Source: Gp6-AA40 sp963723495
GTDB lineage: Bacteria > Acidobacteriota > Vicinamibacteria > Vicinamibacterales > UBA2999
NCBI GenBank assembly: GCA_963723495.1
Contig: CAVRQR010000012.1
Location: 496,001 to 560,000 of the forward strand
DNA: 64,000 nt
Reading direction: 5' to 3'
The notes beneath the pieces were generated by a model. The model was given only the letters and a program-made list of their open reading frames with translations, had not been told where the DNA came from and did no database searches. Of the stretch, positions 17,892-25,890 are shown one piece after another; position 1 is the stretch's first letter; the number at the start of each line of letters is the position of its first letter. Made by a program: the position numbers and the translations under genes.

Positions 17892-19196
17892 CTATTCAGC
17901 ATCGAAGTTTTCGATCTGATGCTTGATGTCGGCCATGAACTGGTCGCCGGTCGCTCCGTCCACCAGGCGATGGTCGAAGCCAAGCGTCAGATACGCCATC
18001 GTGCGAATCGCAATCGCATCGTCAACGACGATGGGCCGTTTCTCGATTGTCCCGACACCGAGAATCGCAACCTGCGGCTGGTTGATGATCGGCATCCCGA
18101 ACTGCGAGCCGAATACACCTGGGTTCGTGATGGTAAACGTGCCGTCCTGCACTTCCTCCGGCTTCAGTTGCTTGGACCTCGCCCGCGCGGCGATGTCGCC
18201 AATCGCCCGGCTGAGACCGAGCAGGTTCTTCTCATCGGCGTGCTTGATGACAGGCACAATGAGGCCGCTGTCCAACGCAACCGCGATGCCCAGGTTGATG
18301 TCCTTCTTGTAGATGACGTTGTCACCATCGAGCGACGCGTTAATGACCGGGAATCGACGGAGCGCCGCGACGACCGCTTTGGCGATGAACGACATATAGG
18401 TCAACTTGACGTCAAGTTGCTGGAATTCGGCCTTCTTCTGCTGGCGAATCCGCTCCACGGTCGAGAAGTTGACGTGAAATACCGAGTGGACATGCGCCGA
18501 CGTACGTCGGCTCAACACCATGTGCTCGGCGATCTTCTTGCGCATCACCGAAAGCGGCTTGATCTCTACATGCCCGTCGGACTTTGCGCTTCGCGCTTCG
18601 GCTGATTCCGGAGTCTCCCGAGCCCCGGCTCCCTGATCTCTCGGGCCACCCTCGATGTATTCGAGAATGTCCTGCTTCGTAACCCGCCCACCCAGGCCGG
18701 ATCCGTGAATCTGCGAGATGTCGACGTCGTTGTCGCGCGCGATGCGTCTCACCAGCGGCGACGAACGCTGCTTGCGTCCATCGTCCTCGGCTGGTTTGGT
18801 GGCATCTGTCGCCGTTCGCCCGTTCGCCTTACGCGGCGGAGCGGGCGTCTTTCCGTGGGGCTGATCGATCACGTCGGCGGGAACGACGGACTCGCGTGAG
18901 TGGCCACTGGAAGGAGGTGCAGCGGCGGCTGCAGCAGGTTCCGCCTCCGTAGCCTCGGACGCTGAGCCTATGGTCGCGACGACGCTGTTCACGGCGACGG
19001 TCTCGCCTTCCTTCACCTTGATCTCGGTCAGGACACCGGCAGCGGGCGCGGGAATCTCAGCGTCGACCTTGTCCGTTGAGATCTCGAATAGCGGCTCATC
19101 CCGGTCAACTGCCTCACCCACCTTCTTGATCCATCGGACGATGGTGCCTTCGGCGATTGACTCGCCCATCTGGGGCATCAGGACGGGTGTGGGCAT
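17892..19196 (-). CDS. Dihydrolipoamide acyltransferase (E2) of a 2-oxoacid dehydrogenase
   Basis: A 434-residue E2. A lipoyl domain (residues 1-76) holds the lipoylated lysine in EISTDKVDAEI. An Ala/Pro-rich linker leads to a peripheral-subunit-binding domain (SPLVRRIARDNDVDISQIHG, then GLGGRVTKQDI), and a catalytic domain (about 215-434) ends in FDHRLVDG with the active-site His and Asp. I chose the ATG at 19196 (MPTPVLMPQMGES), the normal lipoyl-domain start, over an upstream in-frame start at 19223. Gene order lpdA-E2-lipB suggests it serves the fused E1 at 5.1 kb. A second E2 at 34.2 kb goes with SucA. Confidence 0.92.
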   Translation of the reverse strand: MPTPVLMPQMGESIAEGTIVRWIKKVGEAVDRDEPLFEISTDKVDAEIPAPAAGVLTEIKVKEGETVAVNSVVATIGSASEATEAEPAAAAAAPPSSGHSRESVVPADVIDQPHGKTPAPPRKANGRTATDATKPAEDDGRKQRSSPLVRRIARDNDVDISQIHGSGLGGRVTKQDILEYIEGGPRDQGAGARETPESAEARSAKSDGHVEIKPLSVMRKKIAEHMVLSRRTSAHVHSVFHVNFSTVERIRQQKKAEFQQLDVKLTYMSFIAKAVVAALRRFPVINASLDGDNVIYKKDINLGIAVALDSGLIVPVIKHADEKNLLGLSRAIGDIAARARSKQLKPEEVQDGTFTITNPGVFGSQFGMPIINQPQVAILGVGTIEKRPIVVDDAIAIRTMAYLTLGFDHRLVDGATGDQFMADIKHQIENFDAE

Positions 19197-19224
19197 AGCT
19201 AACCTGTCTGACTCCGGGCTCAAC

Positions 19225-19292
19225 CGCGAACCAACCGAGAGCCCAAAACCCAGAGCCGAAAACCTAGAGTCGAGAGCCTAGAGTCGAGAGCC
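19225..19292. repeat. Stutter repeat, GAGCCTAGAGTC family
   Basis: Imperfect copies of GAGAGCCTAGAGTC and CCCAGAGCCGAAAACC lie between the lpdA stop and the E2 start. The repeat touches the lpdA stop codon (TGA followed by GGCTCTCGACTC on the minus strand). It is inverted relative to the copy at 17.2 kb. Confidence 0.75.
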
Positions 19293-20708
19293 TCACATAT
19301 GTATCGCGGCGCCGTGGGTGGCATGCGCAGCTTCACCGACCGCCTCGGAGAAGGTCGGGTGCGCATGAATGGTCTTGATCAGTTCCTCCACGGTGCACTC
19401 GAGTCGAAGCGCGAGCACGGCCTCAGCCACCAGCTCGGTCGACCGCGGGCCGATCATGTGCACGCCCAACACTTCATCGTACTTCTGATCGGCGACGATC
19501 TTCACGAACCCTTCCAGCTCCCCAGCCATCCTGGCGCGGCCCAGGACACCGAACGGGAACGTGCCGACGCGCACGTGATGGCCGCGCGCCCGCGCCTGCG
19601 CTTCTGTCAGGCCGACGCTGCCAATCTCCGGATCGCAATACGTACAGCCGGGCACGTGGTCGTAGTTGAGCGGCTGCACGGTCTTGCCAGAGATCCGCTC
19701 CGCCGCAATGACGCCCTCCATCGACGACACATGCGCAAGCTGCGGATGGACACCCGTGCCCAGCGTGATGACATCGCCAATCGCAGAGATGCCGGCTACG
19801 GAGGTTCGATAGAGTCCGTCGACCTGGATGTAGCCCTTCTCCATCGCGATACCGGCTTCCTCGGCGCCCAACCCCGTGGTCACGGGCCTGCGCCCCGTGG
19901 CCACCAGAAGGATATCGGCGGCAATCGTCGTAATTTTGCCGTCAGCTGTCTGGGCCTCGATGGTCACGCTACTGTCCGACGCGTTCGCTCTCGTGACCTT
20001 CGTGCCTGTCAGCACGGTGATGCCCTGTTTCTTGAACGATTTCTCGAGCTCCGCTGAGACGGCTTCGTCCTCGACCGGTACCAGGCGCTCGACCAGCTCG
20101 ATGATGGTGACCTCGCTGCCGAAGCGCCGGTAAATCGACGCGAACTCGACCCCGACCGCGCCGCTTCCCAGAATGACGAGCGAACGCGGAACTGCCTTCA
20201 GGTGGATAGCTTCGTCGCTCGTGATGATGCGCTCGTGATCGATGGTGACCGACGGAACACTGCGCGGTGCGGACCCGGTGGCGACGATGATCTCTTTCGC
20301 TTCGAGCGTCTGCGCTTCACCGCCGCTGACGTCGACCTTTCCGGGACCGGCGAGCCGCGCCGTGCCCTTGATCCAGGTGATCTTGTTCTTCTTGAACAGG
20401 AACTCGATGCCCTTGGTGAGCCCGCCGACGATCTTGTCCTTGCGTGCGTGCACCTGCGTCATGTTGATCGCCGGGGTGCCAGAGGGGATGGTGACACCCC
20501 ACTCGGCCGCCTGCTGAATCACCTTCAACGCATGGGCATGTTCGAGGAGCGCCTTGGTGGGAATGCATCCCCAGATCAGGCAGGTGCCACCGAGCGCATT
20601 CTGTTTCTCGACGACGGCAACCGTCTTTCCCAACTGCGCGGCGCGAATGGCGGCGACATATCCGCCGGTACCTGCGCCAATCACCACGACATCGTACGAT
20701 TTGCTCAT
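19293..20708 (-). CDS. lpdA: Dihydrolipoyl dehydrogenase (E3)
   Basis: A 471-residue FAD disulfide oxidoreductase that reoxidises dihydrolipoamide with NAD. Motifs are FAD-binding VVIGAGTGGYVAAIRAAQLG, the redox disulfide GGTCLIWGCIPTKAL, NAD-binding ILGSGAVGVEFASIYRRFG, the second FAD segment ISAIGDVI and the C-terminal HAHPTFSE active-site His-Glu pair. The ATG at 20708 (MSKSYDVVV) is the natural start. It is first in the lpdA-E2-lipB operon and is probably shared with the 2-oxoglutarate complex, as no other E3 is seen here. Its promoter region holds a long palindrome. Confidence 0.95.
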   Translation of the reverse strand: MSKSYDVVVIGAGTGGYVAAIRAAQLGKTVAVVEKQNALGGTCLIWGCIPTKALLEHAHALKVIQQAAEWGVTIPSGTPAINMTQVHARKDKIVGGLTKGIEFLFKKNKITWIKGTARLAGPGKVDVSGGEAQTLEAKEIIVATGSAPRSVPSVTIDHERIITSDEAIHLKAVPRSLVILGSGAVGVEFASIYRRFGSEVTIIELVERLVPVEDEAVSAELEKSFKKQGITVLTGTKVTRANASDSSVTIEAQTADGKITTIAADILLVATGRRPVTTGLGAEEAGIAMEKGYIQVDGLYRTSVAGISAIGDVITLGTGVHPQLAHVSSMEGVIAAERISGKTVQPLNYDHVPGCTYCDPEIGSVGLTEAQARARGHHVRVGTFPFGVLGRARMAGELEGFVKIVADQKYDEVLGVHMIGPRSTELVAEAVLALRLECTVEELIKTIHAHPTFSEAVGEAAHATHGAAIHM

Positions 20709-20724
20709 TCCGCTCCACAAAGAT

Positions 20725-20771
20725 ACCGGGTGTCATTTCGCCTCGTGCAGCGCGGCGAAATGGCACCCGGT
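20725..20771. repeat. 18-bp inverted repeat between divergent lpdA and NtrC-like genes
   Basis: Arms at 20725-20742 (ACCGGGTGTCATTTCGCC) and 20754-20771 pair with a single mismatch across an 11-base loop. As it sits between divergent starts it is not a terminator. It could be an operator, a REP-like element or a 5' leader hairpin. Confidence 0.75.
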
Positions 20772-20801
20772 GTCCTACCCCATACTATACTCGCCGTTCC
20801 C

Positions 20802-22193
20802 ATGGCAGACCGCCGCAAGACACTGCTCGTCGTCGACAGCAACGAGGAGATGCGCGAAACGCTGACCGGCGTCCTGCGCCGCGACTACCGCGTGCTGCGG
20901 GCCGCAACGGGCGAGGCCGCGCTGCAGGTGATGCAGAAGGAAGACATCGACCTCATGCTGCTCGAGGTCGAGCTGCGCGGCATCAGCGGGTTCGAGGTCC
21001 TGAAGATCACGCGCGAGAACTATCCCTACGTCGAAGTGATCGTCATCTCGAACACCAAGGAGGTCGACACAGCGATCGAAGCCATGCGGCACGGCGCGTA
21101 TCACTACATCTCGAAGGACTTCGATCCCGAAACGATCCGGACACTGTTCGCCAACGCCGCCGAACGTCAGGACCTCAGTCGCGACGTGACGCGGCTCAAG
21201 GAAGAGGTCGCCGAGCAGAACGATCGCGAGTTCGTCGTCGGCCCCAGCCGCAGCACGCGCGCCGTCGTGGAGCTGGTGCAGAAGGTGGCGAAGATCAACG
21301 CCACCGTCCTCGTGCTCGGCGAGAGCGGTACCGGCAAGGAGCTGCTCGCGCGGCTGATCCATCGCGAGTCCGGCCGGCCAAACGCACCGTTTGTCGCCGT
21401 GAATCTGGCCGCCATTCCCAAGGAGCTCGTCGAGAGCGCGCTCTTCGGCCACGAGAAGGGGGCGTTCACGGGCGCCATCCGGCAACAACTCGGCAAGTTC
21501 GAGCTGGCCGCCGGAGGCACGCTCTTCCTCGACGAGATCGGCGACCTGAAATACGAGCTGCAGGCGAAGCTGCTGCGCGCGATTCAGGAGGAAGAGATCG
21601 AGCGCGTCGGCGGCACACATCCGATCAAGACCGATCTCCGTCTCATCGCCGCCACCAACGTCGATCTCGAGAAGGCAGTCAAGGACGGACGCTTCCGCGA
21701 GGATTTGTACTACCGCCTCAACGTCATCCCGATCCGCATGCCGGCGCTTCGCGATCGCATGGAAGATCTCCCCGAGCTGGCGCGTTTCTTCCTGCGCCGC
21801 TACGACGTCAAGTTCCGCAAGAACGTCCAGGGCATTGCCGAGTCGACGCTCGACATCCTGTCGTCGTACTGGTGGCCCGGGAACATTCGCGAGCTGGAGA
21901 ACCTGATCGAGCGCCTGGTCGCCGTGTCGGACAAGGACTGGATCACCGACGAAGACCTGCCCTATGAGCTGCACGTGGCGAAACTCGATACGCAGGATCA
22001 GGCGGCGACGGAGAACCTGCTCGAGCGCGCGCTTTCGACCTTCGAGCGCAACTTCATCGTGCGCGCACTCGAGAAGTCGTCATGGAACGTGACGGCCACG
22101 TCGCGAGCGCTCGGCATTCCGCTGAGCACTCTCAAGTTCAAGATGGACAAACTCGAGATCCGGCAGCTGGCACGCCGAATCAGAGGAACCTGA
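20802..22193 (+). CDS. Sigma-54-dependent activator with atypical receiver domain
   Basis: A 463-residue NtrC-type regulator: receiver (about 1-120), AAA+ domain and Fis-type helix-turn-helix (TATSRALGIPLSTLKFKM). The AAA+ part has Walker A GESGTGKE (173-180), the sigma-54 loop GAFTGA (220-225) and Walker B LFLDEIG (about 241-247), so it should remodel sigma-54 polymerase. In the receiver the phospho-acceptor Asp is Glu55 (LMLLEVELRG); Asp12, Ser83 and Lys105 are kept. It may be locked on or respond to something other than phosphorylation. No histidine kinase is adjacent. The start ATG follows a palindrome shared with lpdA. Confidence 0.92.
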   Translation: MADRRKTLLVVDSNEEMRETLTGVLRRDYRVLRAATGEAALQVMQKEDIDLMLLEVELRGISGFEVLKITRENYPYVEVIVISNTKEVDTAIEAMRHGAYHYISKDFDPETIRTLFANAAERQDLSRDVTRLKEEVAEQNDREFVVGPSRSTRAVVELVQKVAKINATVLVLGESGTGKELLARLIHRESGRPNAPFVAVNLAAIPKELVESALFGHEKGAFTGAIRQQLGKFELAAGGTLFLDEIGDLKYELQAKLLRAIQEEEIERVGGTHPIKTDLRLIAATNVDLEKAVKDGRFREDLYYRLNVIPIRMPALRDRMEDLPELARFFLRRYDVKFRKNVQGIAESTLDILSSYWWPGNIRELENLIERLVAVSDKDWITDEDLPYELHVAKLDTQDQAATENLLERALSTFERNFIVRALEKSSWNVTATSRALGIPLSTLKFKMDKLEIRQLARRIRGT

Positions 22194-22200
22194 GGAATCA

Positions 22201-22227
22201 ACCCGGCGCGCTCGAGCGGCGCCGGGT
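22201..22227. terminator. Hairpin between convergent regulator and HU genes
   Basis: The stem ACCCGGCGC pairs with GCGCCGGGT around a GCTCGAGCG loop, 7 bases past the regulator's stop. There is no U tract; it could serve both genes. Confidence 0.6.
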
Positions 22228-22265
22228 CAGGGGGAAACGGAGCGGCCACCACCGCTGGTCTGAAC

Positions 22266-22568
22266 TTACTTCTTCGGCAGAACCGCGTCCTTGAGCTGCT
22301 TTGCGATACGCGCCTTGACGACAGTCTTGGCGGGAATCTTGATCGCCTCGCCGGTTGCAGGATTGCGGCCCATGCGCGCCTTCCGCTTCTGAACGACCAG
22401 CTTCACCATACCCGGCAGGACGAACTCACCTGAGCGCTTGAGTTCCTTTTCTGAAAGGGTTGTCAGTTCGTCGAAAAATTCTCTCGCCTGAGTCCGCTTG
22501 ACCTCGAACCTCTCAGCGAAGTGCGAGAACAATTCCGATTTGCCCATTCTCCGGGCCTCTGCCATCAC
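22266..22568 (-). CDS. HU/IHF-family DNA-binding protein
   Basis: A nucleoid-associated protein of about 93-100 residues. The DNA-binding arm shows RKARMGRNPATGEAIKIPAK, the hallmark RNPxTG...IP pattern. The helical body (KSELFSHFAERFEVKRTQAR) forms the dimer core. Internal starts at 22565 and 22547 (MGKSELFSHF) are plausible; the family usually begins with the equivalent of MGKSEL. It bends DNA and compacts the chromosome. Convergent with the sigma-54 regulator and divergent from queF. Confidence 0.92.
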   Translation of the reverse strand: MMAEARRMGKSELFSHFAERFEVKRTQAREFFDELTTLSEKELKRSGEFVLPGMVKLVVQKRKARMGRNPATGEAIKIPAKTVVKARIAKQLKDAVLPKK

Positions 22569-22744
22569 GTCCCCCCAGTCTTGTGCGCGCCGACTCTAGG
22601 CCGCAAACGCAGTTGCGCGCGCGTCACACTGCCGCGGAAAACCTTGAGAAATCGCCGTAATGCTAGCGCGCGTGCGATCCCCTGTCAACGAAGCACCGCT
22701 CACAATCGAGCGATTTCGGCCCAAAGTGCTAGAATTTTGCTGCG

Positions 22745-23098
22745 ATGTCAAGCACGGCATCGATCGAGACGTTCCCGAATCCTCGTCCGGAGCGGGAGTT
22801 CGAGATCGCGATCAACTGTCCTGAGTTCACGTCCGTTTGCCCTAAAACCGGGTTACCGGACTTCGGCGAGATTCGCATCACGTACGTGCCTGCGGATCAC
22901 TGCATCGAGCTGAAGTCCTTGAAGTACTACATGATCGGGTTCCGCGACCGCGGAATCTTCTACGAAGCGGCGACCAATCAAATCCTCGACGATCTCGTTG
23001 CCGCCTGCCAGCCACGACGCATGACGGTGGTCGGTGATTTCACCGTGCGCGGCGGCATCAAGACCAAGGTGACGGCTACCTACGAAAAAACGTCGTAA
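22745..23098 (+). CDS. queF: NADPH-dependent 7-cyano-7-deazaguanine reductase QueF
   Basis: A 117-residue unimodular QueF (YkvM type) that reduces preQ0 to preQ1 in queuosine tRNA modification. It has the catalytic Cys in SVCPKTGLPDFG (about 31-42) and the family motif ELKSLKYYMIGFR with the glutamate and lysines expected for NADPH and substrate binding. No other queuosine gene is in the window, and no preQ1 riboswitch was recognised in the short upstream gap. Its TAA stop runs straight into a stutter repeat. Confidence 0.95.
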   Translation: MSSTASIETFPNPRPEREFEIAINCPEFTSVCPKTGLPDFGEIRITYVPADHCIELKSLKYYMIGFRDRGIFYEAATNQILDDLVAACQPRRMTVVGDFTVRGGIKTKVTATYEKTS

Positions 23099-23188
23099 TT
23101 CAGAATGCAGACTTCAGAATGCAGAAGCCTCGGAATGCATCGGCCCCGACACCGTCTGCATTCAGCATTCTGAATTCTGAATTACACA
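23097..23188. repeat. Stutter repeat, GAATTCAGAATGCAG family, inverted arms
   Basis: The left arm (ATTCAGAATGCAGACTTCAG and on) begins at the queF stop codon. The right arm (GCATTCAGCATTCTGAATTC) is its inverse, ending 9 bases from the Smr gene's stop. About 25 bases of spacer lie between. Confidence 0.85.
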
Positions 23189-23196
23189 GTCTCAGT

Positions 23197-23448
23197 TCAC
23201 TCGTGTAAACGTGCGACCGTCGCACCCAGGTGCGACTCTGACGCATCCCAGAACTCGACGACCAGCGGATGACGATCGAGCACCTGCTGCACGATCCCGC
23301 GTTGAACGCCCTTGCCACGCCCATGAATCAGCCGCACCTCGCGTAAGCCGGCCTCGTGGGCGGCGTTGACGTACTCCTCGACGACCGACGCCACATCACG
23401 TGGTGCGAACGCATGGAGGTCGATCGAGTCCTCGATGGGGATCCTCAT
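23197..23448 (-). CDS. Small Smr-domain protein
   Basis: An 83-residue stand-alone Smr domain, the fold found at the C terminus of MutS2. It carries the DLHAF motif near residue 10 and HGRGKGVQRG (about 43-52), the conserved nucleic-acid-binding and nicking signature. No MutS2 core is attached. Smr proteins act on structured DNA or on mRNA of stalled ribosomes; which applies here is unknown. It is divergent from the SNF2 helicase gene about 130 bases away. Confidence 0.88.
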   Translation of the reverse strand: MRIPIEDSIDLHAFAPRDVASVVEEYVNAAHEAGLREVRLIHGRGKGVQRGIVQQVLDRHPLVVEFWDASESHLGATVARLHE

Positions 23449-23580
23449 GGCTCTGGGCTCTGTTGATCAATCTTCATCTTCGCACTCGAAACCGCCTCGC
23501 AGTTCCTCCATCGTTGTCGACCCCGGTCGGCGCTTTCTGGCCACTTTCACCAAGGAACGGGCCGTGCACCAGTGGATGCC

Positions 23581-25890
23581 ATGTCCGCGTCGGCGCTCGC
23601 GCCCGGCGAGACGGTTCGCATACGCGACGAGCGATGGGTGGTCACACGCCAGACGCCCGGTATCGACGCGTCCGTTCTGGAGGTGCGAGGACGGGATCGG
23701 TCGAACCATGACACACGTGCCGCCTTCCTCCTTCCGTTCGAGGTCGTAGACCGGCTCGCGTCGGACCGCTCGGTTCGTCGGGTGAGTCCCGGGCGCTGGA
23801 GGCGGCTGACGCGCGCGATGCTGTGTGAGGCCACTCCAACCTGGCAGTCGTTGCGTACGCCGCTGCGAGCGCGAATCTCCCTGCTCCCATTTCAACTCGA
23901 GCCAGCCCTGGCGGTCATGCACGGCGTGGCCGCGCGGATCCTGATCGCCGACGAGGTCGGCCTCGGCAAGACGATTCAGGCGGCGCTCATCATCGCCGAG
24001 ATTCTCGAACGAACGCCCCACGGGCGCGTGCTCGTCGTTGCACCGGCATCGCTCACCGATCAGTGGCAGACGGAACTCCTGGAACGGTTCGGCATCGACG
24101 CATGGCATGCCGACTCGGCCTCGCTTGCGCGCGCCGGAGCAGGCTGGAGCACCGCCAACCCATGGATGGGCCGGCTGGTCACGATCACGTCGATTGACTT
24201 CGTCAAACGTCCCGAGGTCATGCGCGCGCTCGAGGGGCTCGTGTGGGACAGCGTGGTGTTCGACGAGGCGCATGGACTGGCCGGGCGCTCCGATCGTGCT
24301 GTCGCCGCAGTAAATCTGGCTCGTCGCGGGCGAACCGTCGTTTTGCTGACCGCAACGCCACACCCGGGCGACGACCGCGCGTTCGAGTCGCTGTGCGGTA
24401 TCGGCGATCTCGACGGTGGCTTTCCAGTGATGACGTTCCGCAGAACACGTGGAGAGCTCGGCATCGCCGTCTCGAGGCGAACATCGACGCTGCGCGTCGC
24501 GCTCGCGGCCGCCGAGCGTGAGATGCATCGCACGCTGCAGATGTACGCCAACCGAGTGCGCACCGAGCGCGGCCCCGGCGTCGACCCGGCACACCTGGTG
24601 ATGGCTGTCCTGACTCGACGCGCCTGCAGCAGCGCGTGGTCGCTCGCCCGCTCGATCGAACGACGAATCGCGCTGCTCACGGGCGCTGCCTCGTCGACGA
24701 TGGCGCAGCTGACGTTGCCGCTGTTCGATGCTTCCGCCGACGAAGAACCAGGAGCGGAGCTGTCAGCACCTGGTCTGGACGATCGCAACGAAGAACGGCG
24801 ATGGCTCGAACGCATCCTCTCGGCCGCGAGACGCGCCGAGTCTGGTGAATCGAAGCTCCTGGCCCTGACACGGCTCCTGCGTCGTGTTCGCGAGCCGGCG
24901 ATCGTCTTCACCGAGTATCGCGACACGCTCGAGCGTCTGGCGTCCGCGCTGCAAACCATGCGACCTGTGACCTTGCATGGTGGTCTTTCAGCTGCCGAAC
25001 GCCTCGAGAACCTGCGCAGCTTCACAAGTCACGATGCGCCGCTGCTGCTTGCGACCGATGCGGCCAGTGAAGGGCTCAACCTGCAGCATCGCTGCCGGCT
25101 GGTGATCAACCTCGAATTGCCATGGACGCCAACGCGGCTCGAGCAGCGGATCGGCCGTGTCGAGCGCATCGGGCAGTCCCGCCGCGTTCACGCCGTGCAC
25201 CTCGTTGCTGCCGGCACGCCGGAAGAGTCACTCGTCGTGCGACTGCGAGCACGCGCTGACCGAGCCGTTGATGCATTGGAACAGGTCCGCCGTCAACCAG
25301 GCGAGCCGCATCTGCGGGCAACAGCGGAAGCCGAAACCGCGCGTCTGGAGAGACTCCGGGCTCTCTCCAAGGGTCCTGCCGCGGTGGTGCCCGAGGGCCG
25401 ACCGCTCGCGACAACCCCGCGAAGGCGCAGCGGAACAACAGAGCTTCTGTGGGGATTTCACTTCTCTTTTACCGGCAGCAACGGCCAGATCGTGTGGCGG
25501 ACGCTCCTCGGAGCAAGCACCTCTCATCGGGATCCGAACGGACTGCCTGACTCGCTCGATACGATTGCGGCGCTGCTCGCCTCCCAACTCAATAGCCGTC
25601 GCCAGGAGGTACTGGCATCACTTCACGTTTCTCTGCACGCCTTCCTGGAACTGAGTGCCCGCCGTGAGCGAGCGCTGGCCGAGACGCTCGAGAGCGAAAG
25701 GGCAAGGCTCTCCTCGGCGCTTCTGCAACGAGGTCTCTTCGACCGCAGGGCGGAACGTCACGTCGCCGCGCAGAGTGCCGTGCTGGCGGAGGCGCTGCTG
25801 AAGTGTCAGACGCGCCTTTCTGAGATCGCAGCCGCCACGCAGATCGCTGCCGAGCCCGGGCAGCTGGCGTTTGTGCTCATCCGGCGATGA
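23581..25890 (+). CDS. SNF2-family helicase of a helicase-methyltransferase pair
   Basis: A 769-residue superfamily 2 ATPase. Motif I EVGLGKT (Lys130), Ia VVAPASLTDQWQ, II DEAH (228-231), III LLTATPH, V TDAASEGLNLQ and VI QRIGRVERIGQ are all intact, the last being typical of SNF2 translocases. The C-terminal 250 residues are helical and unrecognised. The start ATG at 23581 is preferred to a GTG at 23572. Its stop overlaps the ATG of the next gene (ATGA), so it is translationally coupled to the large DNA methyltransferase. The pair recalls DrmD and DrmMI of class 1 DISARM, but the DISARM core genes are absent. Defence or DNA-modification role is inferred. Confidence 0.88.
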   Translation: MSASALAPGETVRIRDERWVVTRQTPGIDASVLEVRGRDRSNHDTRAAFLLPFEVVDRLASDRSVRRVSPGRWRRLTRAMLCEATPTWQSLRTPLRARISLLPFQLEPALAVMHGVAARILIADEVGLGKTIQAALIIAEILERTPHGRVLVVAPASLTDQWQTELLERFGIDAWHADSASLARAGAGWSTANPWMGRLVTITSIDFVKRPEVMRALEGLVWDSVVFDEAHGLAGRSDRAVAAVNLARRGRTVVLLTATPHPGDDRAFESLCGIGDLDGGFPVMTFRRTRGELGIAVSRRTSTLRVALAAAEREMHRTLQMYANRVRTERGPGVDPAHLVMAVLTRRACSSAWSLARSIERRIALLTGAASSTMAQLTLPLFDASADEEPGAELSAPGLDDRNEERRWLERILSAARRAESGESKLLALTRLLRRVREPAIVFTEYRDTLERLASALQTMRPVTLHGGLSAAERLENLRSFTSHDAPLLLATDAASEGLNLQHRCRLVINLELPWTPTRLEQRIGRVERIGQSRRVHAVHLVAAGTPEESLVVRLRARADRAVDALEQVRRQPGEPHLRATAEAETARLERLRALSKGPAAVVPEGRPLATTPRRRSGTTELLWGFHFSFTGSNGQIVWRTLLGASTSHRDPNGLPDSLDTIAALLASQLNSRRQEVLASLHVSLHAFLELSARRERALAETLESERARLSSALLQRGLFDRRAERHVAAQSAVLAEALLKCQTRLSEIAAATQIAAEPGQLAFVLIRR

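Noticed and set aside
22570..22744. preQ1 riboswitch upstream of queF
   Set aside because: No short C-rich hairpin followed by an A-rich tail was recognised in the gap.
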